This document shows, piece by piece, positions 1-6,060 of a stretch of DNA of 15,267 bases. Position 1 is the first letter of the stretch; each line of letters starts with the position of its first letter. The stretch comes from Gammaproteobacteria bacterium (GTDB lineage: Bacteria > Pseudomonadota > Gammaproteobacteria > BMS3Bbin11): positions 1 through 15,267 of the forward strand of contig DAOVWW010000005.1 of assembly GCA_030636465.1 (NCBI GenBank), read 5' to 3'. The position numbers and the translations under genes were made by a program. The notes below the pieces were generated by a model. The model worked only from the letters and a program-made list of their open reading frames with translations. It had not been told where the DNA came from and did not search any database.

Positions 1-492
1 ATGGGCCATCAGTTCATTGGCCTTCTTGCTGGCGGCATAAAGAGACACTTGATGATCGACGGCATCATTTTCTGAATAAGGCAGTTTTGTGTTGGAACCA
101 TAAACTGAACTGGACGATGCAAAAACTAGGTGCCCTACTTTCGAATGCCTGCAACCTTCCAAAATATTACCGAAACCAACCAGGTTTGCATCAACATAGG
201 CGGCCGGATTTTCCAGTGAGTATCGTACGCCTGCCTGGGCAGCAAGATTCATCACAGCATCAAACTGATGTGTCTCGAAAAGTGTTTTAATGGCTGCCCT
301 GTCTGAGATATCTGTCTTTTCAAAAGAAAAGCCGGCTTTACTCGTTAGCCGTGCCAGCCGGGCCTCCTTAAGGGAGACCTCGTAATAATCGTTAAGTGTA
401 TCAATCGCGTGTACTGTATCACCACGATCCAGTAGCCTGTGCGCCAATGCGGCCCCGATGAATCCAGCGCCTCCTGTAATCAAAACTTTCAT
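1..492 (-). CDS. NAD-dependent UDP-sugar epimerase, N-terminal part (UDP-glucuronate 4-epimerase-like)
   Basis: The frame opens at the ATG complementary to 490-492 and runs off the window start, giving 164 residues with no stop. It shows the short-chain dehydrogenase/epimerase fold: the NAD-binding glycine motif GGAGFIG at residues 7-13, the SSSSVYG strand at 126-132 and the catalytic YxxxK at Tyr152/Lys156. The segment NDYYEVSLKEARLARL (residues 34-49) is typical of the UDP-glucuronate 4-epimerase (LspL/CapI) branch, which makes UDP-galacturonate for surface polysaccharides in the cytoplasm. An SD-like AGGATGGA lies just upstream (complement of 498-505). The C-terminal half, which determines substrate, is outside the window, so the exact sugar is an inference; another UDP-hexose epimerase or a dehydratase is possible. 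Confidence 0.88.
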   Translation of the reverse strand, partial: MKVLITGGAGFIGAALAHRLLDRGDTVHAIDTLNDYYEVSLKEARLARLTSKAGFSFEKTDISDRAAIKTLFETHQFDAVMNLAAQAGVRYSLENPAAYVDANLVGFGNILEGCRHSKVGHLVFASSSSVYGSNTKLPYSENDAVDHQVSLYAASKKANELMAH

Positions 493-594
493 TTTTTCCA
501 TCCTAGTCTAATCAGCGGGGATTCTATCATTTTCAACCTGAGGATGCCCTCATTTAGCTTTAGAAGCGCTCAGCAGCCGTCTTTGAATCATATA

Positions 595-661
595 TGTAGG
601 TGCGGAATTCATTCGCACAAGGAGGGTCGACATGTTTTTGTGCGAATTTGTCGCACCTACA
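595..661. repeat. REP-like inverted pair (BIME-type element)
   Basis: Left arm 595-620 and right arm 638-661 are imperfect reverse complements. Both begin TGTAGGTGCG and end TTCGCACAA when read inward, with a 17-nt centre (621-637). Each arm is also a small palindrome, with GTGCG at one end and CGCAC at the other. This is the structure of two REP units in opposite orientation. Similar GTAGGTGCGAA...TTCGCAC palindromes are, from memory, common between genes in Gammaproteobacteria that carry REP-associated tyrosine transposases; none is in this window. The element lies between divergent genes, so it is not a conventional end-of-operon terminator. Confidence 0.8.
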
Positions 662-698
662 ACACTAAAAACCCATAGCGATACTATTTTTATATCAC

Positions 699-727
699 TG
701 GACAGAACAGAAACTGTTATGCAAAAT
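699..727 (+). promoter_or_regulatory. Weak candidate sigma70 promoter for arsC
   Basis: TGGACA (699-704) and CAAAAT (722-727) are separated by 17 nt, matching the consensus at 5/6 and 4/6 positions. Transcription would start near 734 and leave a leader of about 20 nt before arsC. The -10 match is poor, so this is only the best candidate in the interval. Confidence 0.28.
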
Positions 728-743
728 GTGGCGTTCAAATATT

Positions 744-748
744 GGAGG
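744..748 (+). promoter_or_regulatory. Shine-Dalgarno that fixes the arsC start at 754
   Basis: GGAGG lies 5 nt before ATG 754. It is only 2 nt from ATG 751 and overlaps the upstream in-frame TTG 742, so 754 is the best-spaced start. Confidence 0.7.
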
Positions 749-753
749 ATATG

Positions 754-1104
754 ATGACCGTTACTATTTACCACAACCCGCGTTGCAGCAAATCGCGTGC
801 GACGATGGAATACCTGGAGGAAAATGGCATCGAGGCTGAGGTTATTAAATATATGGATACCCCGCCTGATGCTGCTGCTCTTAAGGAGCTACTGACCATG
901 CTGAAAATGTCACCGCGTGAACTGATGAGAAAACATGAGGCGGTGTTCAAGGATGCAGGCCTGGACGATCCCACGTTTACCGATGAAGAATTGATTGAGG
1001 CGATGACACAGTGCCCTAGTCTGATTGAACGGCCTATTGTTGTTAATGATGGCAAAGCAGTTCTAGCACGTCCACCTGAACTGGTTCAGGATATTCTAAA
1101 ATAG
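754..1104 (+). CDS. arsC: Arsenate reductase, glutaredoxin-coupled ArsC type
   Basis: This 116-residue thioredoxin-fold protein carries HNPRCSKSR at residues 7-15, with the reactive cysteine at Cys11. The three arginines that bind arsenate in the plasmid R773 enzyme (60, 94, 107) are matched at Arg59, Arg93 (ERPIV) and Arg106 (ARP), all shifted by one like the cysteine. The family reduces arsenate to arsenite using glutathione and glutaredoxin. No arsR, arsB or acr3 is nearby. The gene instead opens a housekeeping run with wrbA, DUF2069 and hda, an order known from Pseudomonas; E. coli has the homologue yfgD next to hda. Arsenate is therefore not certain to be its physiological substrate. The stop TAG is followed immediately by the wrbA ATG. 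Confidence 0.93.
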   Translation: MTVTIYHNPRCSKSRATMEYLEENGIEAEVIKYMDTPPDAAALKELLTMLKMSPRELMRKHEAVFKDAGLDDPTFTDEELIEAMTQCPSLIERPIVVNDGKAVLARPPELVQDILK

Positions 1105-1695
1105 ATGTCTGAAATACTGGTTCTATATTTCAGCTGCCATGGATCAGTTGCAAATCTGGCAAAAGCCATCAGCCATGGCGTAGAATCTGTACATGGCTGT
1201 TCAGCACGAGTAAGGACGGTGCCCTCTGTTTCAGCCGATACAGAAGCAACCCAGGACAGCATTCCCGCTTCAGGACCACCTTATGCCAGCGTCTCTGACC
1301 TTGAAGAATGTGACGGAATAATTATTGGCAGCCCGTCTTATTTTGGCAGCATGGCCGCCCCGTTAAAGTACTTTCTTGATCAGACCACCCCGCAATGGCT
1401 TTCGGGGGCACTGGTAAATAAACCTGCGGCTGCATTCGTCTCTTCATCGAGTTTGCATGGGGGCCAGGAAACCGCCCTTTTTTCTATGCTAGTTCCCTTA
1501 TTACATCACGGCGCCATACTGGTAGGAATCCCTTATACTGAAGAAAGCCTCAGTACTACACAATCTGGCGGAACACCGTATGGCGCAACACATGTCTCTG
1601 GCCAGGACAGTAAATCTCCCTTTTCAGATGATGAGAAAAAACTCTGTCACGCACTCGGTAAACGCGTAGCTGAGATTGCCAGCAAACTCTCTTAA
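1105..1695 (+). CDS. wrbA: NAD(P)H:quinone oxidoreductase, WrbA flavodoxin-like
   Basis: The 196 residues match the usual WrbA length of about 198. The family binds FMN and reduces quinones by two electrons in the cytoplasm, avoiding semiquinone and superoxide. The phosphate-binding loop is at residues 8-18 (YFSCHGSVANL). GSPSYFGSMAAPLKYFLDQT occupies 75-94, SSLHGGQE 115-122, and the GIPY and GGTPYGATHVSG segments cover 141-166. Two positions differ from common WrbA sequences: the phosphate loop has CHGSV rather than the frequent YGATA type, and SYFGSMA replaces the frequent TRFGNMA. The ATG directly abuts the arsC stop; an AGGAT at 1088-1092 inside arsC is a distant SD, so the two are probably translationally coupled. 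Confidence 0.93.
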   Translation: MSEILVLYFSCHGSVANLAKAISHGVESVHGCSARVRTVPSVSADTEATQDSIPASGPPYASVSDLEECDGIIIGSPSYFGSMAAPLKYFLDQTTPQWLSGALVNKPAAAFVSSSSLHGGQETALFSMLVPLLHHGAILVGIPYTEESLSTTQSGGTPYGATHVSGQDSKSPFSDDEKKLCHALGKRVAEIASKLS

Positions 1696-1701
1696 ATTGC
1701 A

Positions 1702-2064
1702 ATGAATACGAAAACTGCCTACACACTCAGTCTGGTATTCTGGATTGCACTAATTGTACTAACTGTGCTCTGGGAAGGCTGGCTAGCCCCGACTCAGCCA
1801 GCAGGGCTATGGTTAATGATCAAATCATTGCCCTTATTAATCCCCCTGTTTGGCATGCTGCATCTCAAGCGGGTACATTTTTCTATTGCAGGGTTAATTT
1901 CGATGCCCTATTTTACTGAGGGGGTAATGATTAGTTGGGGAGAAATGGCGACAGGAGTTCAAAACCCGACACTGCTGGCCCTTAGTCTGGCTGAGGTTTT
2001 TATTGTTCTTGGGTTTGTGATTTGCGTATATATTTATCTGAGAAATACGAAAAGGCGAGGATAG
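1702..2064 (+). CDS. DUF2069 family inner-membrane protein
   Basis: This small hydrophobic protein has 120 residues and four predicted membrane segments: about 6-25, 36-53, 60-78 and 91-113. It ends in a basic tail (RNTKRRG), which suggests a cytoplasmic C-terminus. The short length, the four-helix pattern and the position between wrbA and hda agree with the DUF2069 family, known from the same place in Pseudomonas. No function is established. It begins 6 nt after the wrbA stop with no recognisable SD, so translation probably depends on wrbA. Confidence 0.82.
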   Translation: MNTKTAYTLSLVFWIALIVLTVLWEGWLAPTQPAGLWLMIKSLPLLIPLFGMLHLKRVHFSIAGLISMPYFTEGVMISWGEMATGVQNPTLLALSLAEVFIVLGFVICVYIYLRNTKRRG

Positions 2065-2070
2065 GAAGCA

Positions 2071-2112
2071 ACGGTTTACGGTTTACGGTTTACGGTTTAC
2101 GGTTTATGGTTT
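2071..2112. repeat. Heptamer tandem repeat (ACGGTTT) x6
   Basis: Five exact ACGGTTT units cover 2071-2105, and a sixth with one change (ATGGTTT) ends at 2112. They fill most of the 71-bp gap between the convergent DUF2069 and hda genes, beginning 7 nt after the DUF2069 stop. No hairpin terminator is visible here. Such intergenic heptamers arise by slippage and vary in copy number. Confidence 0.95.
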
Positions 2113-2135
2113 TACGTAATACCTAACACATTCAT

Positions 2136-2846
2136 TTATTCCAAATCCAAAGACCTCAAAAAAGGAATAGTTATCAACCGCTTATGTTCCAGGCTCGCCT
2201 GATCTAGCTGATCAAGTATTCTGAATAGATTACCCGTCTCTCGCCGGTAGCGATTTAAAATAAATTTCACTGCGTCTTCATTTATTTCAAAGCCGCGATC
2301 TTTCGCTCGTTCCTGTAAGGCGGTAATTTTCTGAGCTTCGGCTAGCGGCAGCACCTGGTAGGTTAAGCCTGACATCAACCGAGTCACCAGGTCACGCAGA
2401 CCGATGTTCAGGGCAGTTGGTGGCTCAACTGCAGAAATTATAATTGACTTCCCTCTGTCACGAGAAGCATTACAGAGCTGAAACAGTTTTTCTTCCCATC
2501 CACGCATCCCGGCGACTTGATCAAGACCATCAATCAGGTATATATCGTACTCATCAAGGTCAGCCAGGATCTCTTCACTGCCTTTTGAGCTTGAGAGATC
2601 AGAAAGTGAGACAAACCATGGCTTAAGGCCTTTTTCTTCTGCGTGCCGGTAACAGGAATTCAGTAAATGGCTTTTACCTCCACCGGATTCGCCCCAGATG
2701 AATAAGGGTGCAAATATTTCTTTTCCTTCAGCCACCTGAGCCAGGTGATGCACCAGCTCTTTATTGTGACCCACCACAAAGCTGCTAAAAGATACTTTTT
2801 CCCGTAAGGAAATATCCAGTGCCATTTGACCATTTTGTTTTGTCAT
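2136..2846 (-). CDS. hda: DnaA regulatory inactivator Hda
   Basis: This 236-residue protein is a DnaA-like AAA+ ATPase without the DnaA DNA-binding domain. Hda bound to the DNA polymerase sliding clamp stimulates ATP hydrolysis by DnaA after initiation (RIDA). Walker A is GESGGGKS at 52-59, and Walker B is IYLIDGLD at 102-109 with Asp106. The arginine-finger region DLVTRL (152-157) places Arg156 at the position of the E. coli finger. A sensor-2 segment, RETGNLFRILDQLDQASL, covers 202-219. Near the N-terminus, QMALDI (7-12) fits a degenerate form of the QLxLPL clamp-binding hexapeptide, which favours Met1 over Met8 as the start. It lies 8 bp after the pgsA-like gene on the same strand and is probably co-transcribed with it. 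Confidence 0.93.
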   Translation of the reverse strand: MTKQNGQMALDISLREKVSFSSFVVGHNKELVHHLAQVAEGKEIFAPLFIWGESGGGKSHLLNSCYRHAEEKGLKPWFVSLSDLSSSKGSEEILADLDEYDIYLIDGLDQVAGMRGWEEKLFQLCNASRDRGKSIIISAVEPPTALNIGLRDLVTRLMSGLTYQVLPLAEAQKITALQERAKDRGFEINEDAVKFILNRYRRETGNLFRILDQLDQASLEHKRLITIPFLRSLDLE

Positions 2847-2854
2847 CAGCCGCC

Positions 2855-3439
2855 CTACTTGTCCTTAGGGAGATTGTTTTCTTCATTCACGTTTTCTACC
2901 ATCTCAATCTCCTCTTTCACTACCCAGACCCAGACATAGTGAAATCCACTAAGTATGGTGGTAATAAAGGTTGCGTAGATCAGGTACTCTGTAAATATCG
3001 GGAAATCCAGGGCAAAGGTTTTCTGAGCAAGTATGGTCACGACGAGAAAAATCTGGGTGAAGGTGTTGAGCTTACTCAAATAGCTCGGGGCCATCTTGAC
3101 CTGTCCATTAAATGCCACGTATATCAGGCTGCCGGCCAGAATCAGTACATCACGAAAGATGACGGTCAAAAATAGCCAGAACGGCAGATCACCCAGCAAC
3201 ATAAGCATCAAATAACTACTGAATATCAAAGCCTTATCAGCTAGCGGGTCCAGTATCGCCCCTAATTCACTGGCCATGTTATAGCGCTTGGCTATATAGC
3301 CGTCTAGACCGTCTGAAACGCCTGAGACAAAGAAAACCAGGAATGCCCAGCCATATTCATGATCGTGCAATAAGATGATCAGCACAGGCACCGTCGCGAT
3401 GCGGAACATGGTAATAATATTAGGAATTGTTGTTATCAT
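2855..3439 (-). CDS. CDP-alcohol phosphatidyltransferase family protein (PgsA-like)
   Basis: This 194-residue integral membrane protein contains the full CDP-alcohol phosphotransferase signature, DxxDGxxA(K)x8GxxxDxxxD. Asp43, Asp46, Gly47, Ala50, Gly60, Asp64 and Asp68 are all present; the usual Arg after Ala50 is Lys51, followed by Arg52. About six hydrophobic segments follow the family pattern. The tail, from about residue 175, is hydrophilic and rich in Glu and Asn. The length and the DPLADK segment (64-69) resemble phosphatidylglycerophosphate synthase, which joins CDP-diacylglycerol to glycerol-3-phosphate. Related cardiolipin-synthase-type members share the motif, so the alcohol acceptor cannot be fixed. 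The gene diverges from purM and leads into hda. Confidence 0.85.
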   Translation of the reverse strand: MITTIPNIITMFRIATVPVLIILLHDHEYGWAFLVFFVSGVSDGLDGYIAKRYNMASELGAILDPLADKALIFSSYLMLMLLGDLPFWLFLTVIFRDVLILAGSLIYVAFNGQVKMAPSYLSKLNTFTQIFLVVTILAQKTFALDFPIFTEYLIYATFITTILSGFHYVWVWVVKEEIEMVENVNEENNLPKDK

Positions 3440-3440
3440 C

Positions 3441-3474
3441 AGTGTAGTGTATTGCCTTACTAAAAACCTGACAG
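3441..3474 (-). promoter_or_regulatory. Candidate promoter for the pgsA-like gene and hda
   Basis: On the minus strand, CTGTCA (complement of 3469-3474) is followed after 17 nt by TACACT (complement of 3446-3451). A second, overlapping TACACT lies at 3441-3446. Each hexamer matches consensus at 4 of 6 positions. From the first -10, transcription would begin next to the ATG at 3439, implying an almost leaderless mRNA; no SD is seen there. Confidence 0.3.
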
Positions 3475-3486
3475 CATGCCCTCAGG
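3467..3486. promoter_or_regulatory. Operator-like 20-bp dyad between pgsA and purM
   Basis: The dyad reads CCTGA-CA-GCATGC-CC-TCAGG. Sixteen of twenty positions are symmetric around the central GCATGC. It covers the candidate -35 hexamers of both divergent promoters. It does not resemble the E. coli PurR box (ACGCAAACGTTTTCGT). A regulator binding here is an inference from symmetry and position. Confidence 0.45.
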
Positions 3487-3496
3487 TCATGATAAA
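3468..3496 (+). promoter_or_regulatory. Candidate sigma70 promoter for purM-purN-DUF3108
   Basis: CTGACA (3468-3473; 5/6 to TTGACA) and GATAAA (3491-3496) are separated by 17 nt. Transcription would begin near 3503, about 36 nt before the TTG start of purM. The -35 overlaps the -35 of the opposing promoter and the 20-bp dyad. Confidence 0.5.
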
Positions 3497-3527
3497 ATCT
3501 GGCGTTTACCTTACCATGATTTCTTAC

Positions 3528-3532
3528 AGGAG
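3528..3532 (+). promoter_or_regulatory. Shine-Dalgarno fixing the purM TTG start
   Basis: AGGAG lies 6 nt before the TTG at 3539. The upstream in-frame ATG at 3476 falls within the likely promoter and would add 21 residues foreign to the family. The TTG is therefore the supported start. Confidence 0.75.
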
Positions 3533-3538
3533 CCACCC

Positions 3539-4594
3539 TTGGCTGATTCAAATTCCGCTGATTCAAATACTGGCCTGACCTACCGTGATGCAGGTGTCGA
3601 CATTGATGCCGGCGAATCCCTGATTGATGCCATCAAGCCGATCGCCAAAGCAACCCGCCGGCCCGGCTGCATGGATGACCTGGGTGGTTTTGGCGCCATG
3701 TTTCAGATTCCTGAGGGCTATAAAGAGCCCATTCTTGTTTCCGGTACCGATGGCGTAGGCACCAAGCTCAGGCTCGCTATCGATAGCGGCATACATGACA
3801 CCATAGGCATAGATCTGGTCGCTATGTGCGCCAATGACATCCTGGTGCAGGGTGCAGAACCACTATTCTTCCTCGACTATTTTGCCACTGGCAAGCTCGA
3901 TGTCGACACCGCAACCACCATCGTGCGTGGCATCGGAGATGGCTGTAAACTCGCTGGTGCCGCTTTGATTGGCGGTGAGACCGCTGAGATGCCGGGCATG
4001 TATGCCGATGGGGATTATGATCTGGCGGGTTTCTGTGTAGGCGTGGTTGAAAAATCATCTATCATCGATGGCTCGGAAGTTGCTGAAGGGGATGTACTTA
4101 TTGCCTTACAGTCATCGGGACCACACTCCAATGGTTACTCTCTGATACGTAAGGTCATTGAGGTCTCCAATGCTGACCTCGAACAATCTTTTGGCGACAC
4201 GACTCTGGCAAAAGCCCTGCTCGAACCCACTCGTATCTATGTCAAACCACTTTTAAATCTGATCAAGGAAGTATCATTACACGCACTGGCCCACATCACT
4301 GGCGGTGGCCTGTCAGGCAACATATGCCGGGTAATCCCTGATGGCCTGTGTGCGATTGTCGAGCGTTCATCATGGGACTTTCCTGACGTATTCAAGTGGT
4401 TACAGGAAAATGGCAATATTGCCGAAGACGAAATGTTAAAAACCTTCAACTGTGGCATGGGTATGGTACTGATAGTTAAGGCCGAGAACGCCCCTGCAGT
4501 CGTTGCAAACCTGGAAGCCCAGGGTGAAAAAGTGTGGCTGGCTGGCCGCATAGAGAAGACCGTCAAGGGAAGTGAGCGTGTCCGCATCGTCTGA
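3539..4594 (+). CDS. purM: Phosphoribosylformylglycinamidine cyclo-ligase (AIR synthetase)
   Basis: PurM closes FGAM to 5-aminoimidazole ribonucleotide with ATP, the fifth step of de novo purine synthesis, in the cytoplasm. From the TTG at 3539 the product has 351 residues; the E. coli enzyme has about 345. Family landmarks appear in order: [13 protein letters not shown] (13-25), TDGVGTK (70-76), [19 protein letters not shown] (96-114), GGETAEMPG (145-153), [10 protein letters not shown] (193-202), [10 protein letters not shown] (252-261) and FNCGMGMV (303-310). Residues 2-11 come from a two-copy 15-bp duplication ([10 protein letters not shown]) in front of the conserved core. The 3' end overlaps purN by 17 nt, and the purM stop TGA (4592-4594) lies inside the first unit of a 15-bp tandem repeat. 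Confidence 0.97.
   Translation: MADSNSADSNTGLTYRDAGVDIDAGESLIDAIKPIAKATRRPGCMDDLGGFGAMFQIPEGYKEPILVSGTDGVGTKLRLAIDSGIHDTIGIDLVAMCANDILVQGAEPLFFLDYFATGKLDVDTATTIVRGIGDGCKLAGAALIGGETAEMPGMYADGDYDLAGFCVGVVEKSSIIDGSEVAEGDVLIALQSSGPHSNGYSLIRKVIEVSNADLEQSFGDTTLAKALLEPTRIYVKPLLNLIKEVSLHALAHITGGGLSGNICRVIPDGLCAIVERSSWDFPDVFKWLQENGNIAEDEMLKTFNCGMGMVLIVKAENAPAVVANLEAQGEKVWLAGRIEKTVKGSERVRIV
3542..3571 (+). repeat. Two-copy 15-bp duplication at the purM 5' end
   Basis: The units 3542-3556 and 3557-3571 share GCTGATTCAAAT and match at 13 of 15 bases. They encode ADSNS and ADSNT immediately after the start codon. The 15-nt unit length keeps the reading frame. Confidence 0.85.
4566..4570 (+). promoter_or_regulatory. 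Shine-Dalgarno selecting the purN GTG start
   Basis: AGGGA lies within purM, 7 nt before GTG 4578. An alternative GTG at 4572 is only 1 nt away and so is poorly placed. Confidence 0.6.
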
Positions 4595-5300
4595 CTTAGA
4601 ATCATCTGACTTAGAATCATCTGACTTAGAATCGTCGGACCTGGAATCGTCAAAGAGTAAAGCCTTTCCAATAGTTGTTCTGATCTCAGGCAGCGGCAGC
4701 AACTTACAGGCTATTATCGATTCATGCTCAGATTTCCCTGTAAAGATCCTCGCAGTAGTCTCTAATAACGCTAGTGCCTATGGCCTGAATCGTGCCCAGA
4801 CTAGTGGAATAGCTACCATCGTAGTTGATCACAGGGATTATCCTGATCGCAGCAGCTATGATGCCGCATTAATGTCCGAGATCGATCAGTACCAGGCAAA
4901 ACTTATCGTACTGGCAGGGTTTATGCGCATACTCACACCTGTATTCGTAAATCATTACAAAGGTAGATTAATCAATATCCATCCATCCTTACTCCCTCTT
5001 TATCCGGGACTGAATACACATCAGCGCGCCATTGATAATGGCGATAGCGTAGCAGGTGCAAGCGTTCATTTCGTTAGTCCAGAAGTGGATGGAGGATCTA
5101 TCATTATTCAGGCCCATGTACCGGTCCTGCCAACAGATAGTTCTACGGATCTTGCTGACCGGGTATTAAAGCAGGAACACCTCATCTATCCCAAAGCCAT
5201 ACAATGGTTTGCCCAGAACAGACTGACTGTTCAACATGGAAAGGTATTACTCGACGATAATTCTTCAGCGAAACAACAGGTTTATTCTGATGCAATCTAA
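4578..5300 (+). CDS. purN: Phosphoribosylglycinamide formyltransferase
   Basis: PurN transfers a formyl group from 10-formyltetrahydrofolate to GAR, the third step of purine synthesis. From GTG 4578 the product has 240 residues. The catalytic Asn-His-Asp are Asn133, His135 (INIHPSLLP) and Asp171 (EVDGG). They correspond to Asn106, His108 and Asp144 of E. coli with a constant offset of 27, so the core is unbroken and the first 27 residues or so are an extension. The phosphate-loop segment GSGSNLQAI is at 38-46. The extension is mostly four Ser-Asp-Leu-Glu-Ser units from a 15-bp DNA repeat. The start overlaps purM by 17 nt in another frame. The 3' end overlaps the DUF3108 gene by 11 nt. Translation of the three is probably coupled. 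Confidence 0.97.
   Translation: MSASSDLESSDLESSDLESSDLESSKSKAFPIVVLISGSGSNLQAIIDSCSDFPVKILAVVSNNASAYGLNRAQTSGIATIVVDHRDYPDRSSYDAALMSEIDQYQAKLIVLAGFMRILTPVFVNHYKGRLINIHPSLLPLYPGLNTHQRAIDNGDSVAGASVHFVSPEVDGGSIIIQAHVPVLPTDSSTDLADRVLKQEHLIYPKAIQWFAQNRLTVQHGKVLLDDNSSAKQQVYSDAI
4590..4649 (+). repeat. Four-copy 15-bp tandem repeat spanning the purM stop and purN start region
   Basis: Units are 4590-4604, 4605-4619, 4620-4634 and 4635-4649. The consensus is TCTGACTTAGAATCA. Units 1 and 2 are identical, unit 3 differs by one base, and unit 4 is more diverged (TCGGACCTGGAATCG). In the purN frame each encodes Ser-Asp-Leu-Glu-Ser. The purM stop TGA lies in unit 1. Confidence 0.96.
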
Positions 5301-6048
5301 ACTATCAATACTTATTTTAATGGCAGGTCTTTTTCTTAGCCCGGGGCTCATCGCCGCAGAACTGCCTGATAAGCTCGACCTGGTATACCGGGCGAATGTC
5401 GCCGGCATGAACATTGGTACACTCAACCGGCAATTGCAGAAGACTCAAAAAGGACATTACCGGGTAAACTCGGAAACAAATGCCACGGGTATTGCCGCAA
5501 TGCTGATGAATGATACCTATCGAGAAGAAAGTGAATTCAAAGTAGACAATGGCATGATATTTCCTCTGAAATATCACCAGGCTCCAGATAAAAAGCCGGA
5601 AAAAGCACGTATCGCTACCTTTGACTGGAACAAGAAAAAAGTCTCACTGAATAATGACAGAGTTTATGACATTCAGCCTGGCGTTCAGGATCCGGCGTCC
5701 TTTCTTTTTTTCTGGATGCTGACACCGCCTAAGGAAGGAGAAAAAGGTACCATCTCTCTGGTAGACGGCAAACGCATGTCTAAGTACGAATTCAAAATTA
5801 TCGGGCACGAAAAAGTCGCCACACTGTGGGGTGGTATCGATACCCTCCGCATCGAACGACAGAAAGAAGGCAGCCCGGATAAGATCTTGCGCATGTGGTT
5901 GGCAACAGGAAAAAATCATGTACCTGTCAAAATTGAAAACGTCCGGCCAAAATACAAGATGACTTTCACACTGGAAAAGGCGGAAGGATTAGATTCAGGT
6001 AAAAGGTTAAAACACCCCGGGGTCAGACCCGGCCCCTCACGGCTCTGA
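5290..6048 (+). CDS. DUF3108 family exported protein
   Basis: From ATG 5290 the product has 252 residues and begins with a signal peptide: Lys4, a hydrophobic stretch at about 5-21, and probable cleavage at IAA/ELP near residue 23. An in-frame upstream ATG at 5236 would place 18 polar residues before the signal and lies deep within purN, so it is less likely. The mature part begins KLDLVYRANVAGMNIGTL and contains DPASFLFFWML (134-144) and LRMWLATGKNHVPVKIE (200-216), a pattern typical of DUF3108. The family is periplasmic, probably beta-rich, and of unknown function. It follows purN in Pseudomonas as well. The last nine residues or so and the stop codon are encoded by a REP-like palindrome, so the native C-terminus has probably been replaced. 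Confidence 0.85.
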   Translation: MQSKLSILILMAGLFLSPGLIAAELPDKLDLVYRANVAGMNIGTLNRQLQKTQKGHYRVNSETNATGIAAMLMNDTYREESEFKVDNGMIFPLKYHQAPDKKPEKARIATFDWNKKKVSLNNDRVYDIQPGVQDPASFLFFWMLTPPKEGEKGTISLVDGKRMSKYEFKIIGHEKVATLWGGIDTLRIERQKEGSPDKILRMWLATGKNHVPVKIENVRPKYKMTFTLEKAEGLDSGKRLKHPGVRPGPSRL

Positions 6049-6052
6049 CCCC
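6019..6052. repeat. REP-like palindrome ending the DUF3108 frame; possible bidirectional terminator
   Basis: GGGGTCAGACCC (6019-6030) and GGCTCTGACCCC (6041-6052) are inverted with one mismatch (nine outer pairs perfect) around a 10-nt loop. The DUF3108 stop TGA (6046-6048) is in the right arm. Palindromes with GGGGTCAGA/TCTGACCCC are, from memory, a common dispersed repeat in Gammaproteobacteria. It lies between convergent DUF3108 and clpA. The stable GC stem has no clear T tract, so factor-independent termination is uncertain. Confidence 0.8.
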
Positions 6053-6060
6053 TTCGAAGC

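Noticed and set aside
439..774. Short open frames on both strands across the epimerase/arsC gap
   Set aside because: They run through the REP pair and overlap the starts of real genes; nothing protein-like is seen.
2071..2112. Possible CRISPR-like array
   Set aside because: The 7-bp units are directly adjacent with no spacers, so this is a simple tandem repeat.
2819..3175. 118-codon plus-strand open frame across the hda start and pgsA
   Set aside because: It is antisense to two well-supported genes, has no SD, and shows no recognisable protein pattern.
3476..3538. Upstream ATG start for purM
   Set aside because: It would add 21 residues not seen in the family, lies inside the candidate promoter, and lacks an SD; TTG 3539 has a well-spaced AGGAG.
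4237..4702. Two minus-strand open frames with repeated DDSKS/ILSQM motifs
   Set aside because: They are antisense readings of the 15-bp repeat and flanking purM/purN; the repetition comes from the DNA repeat.
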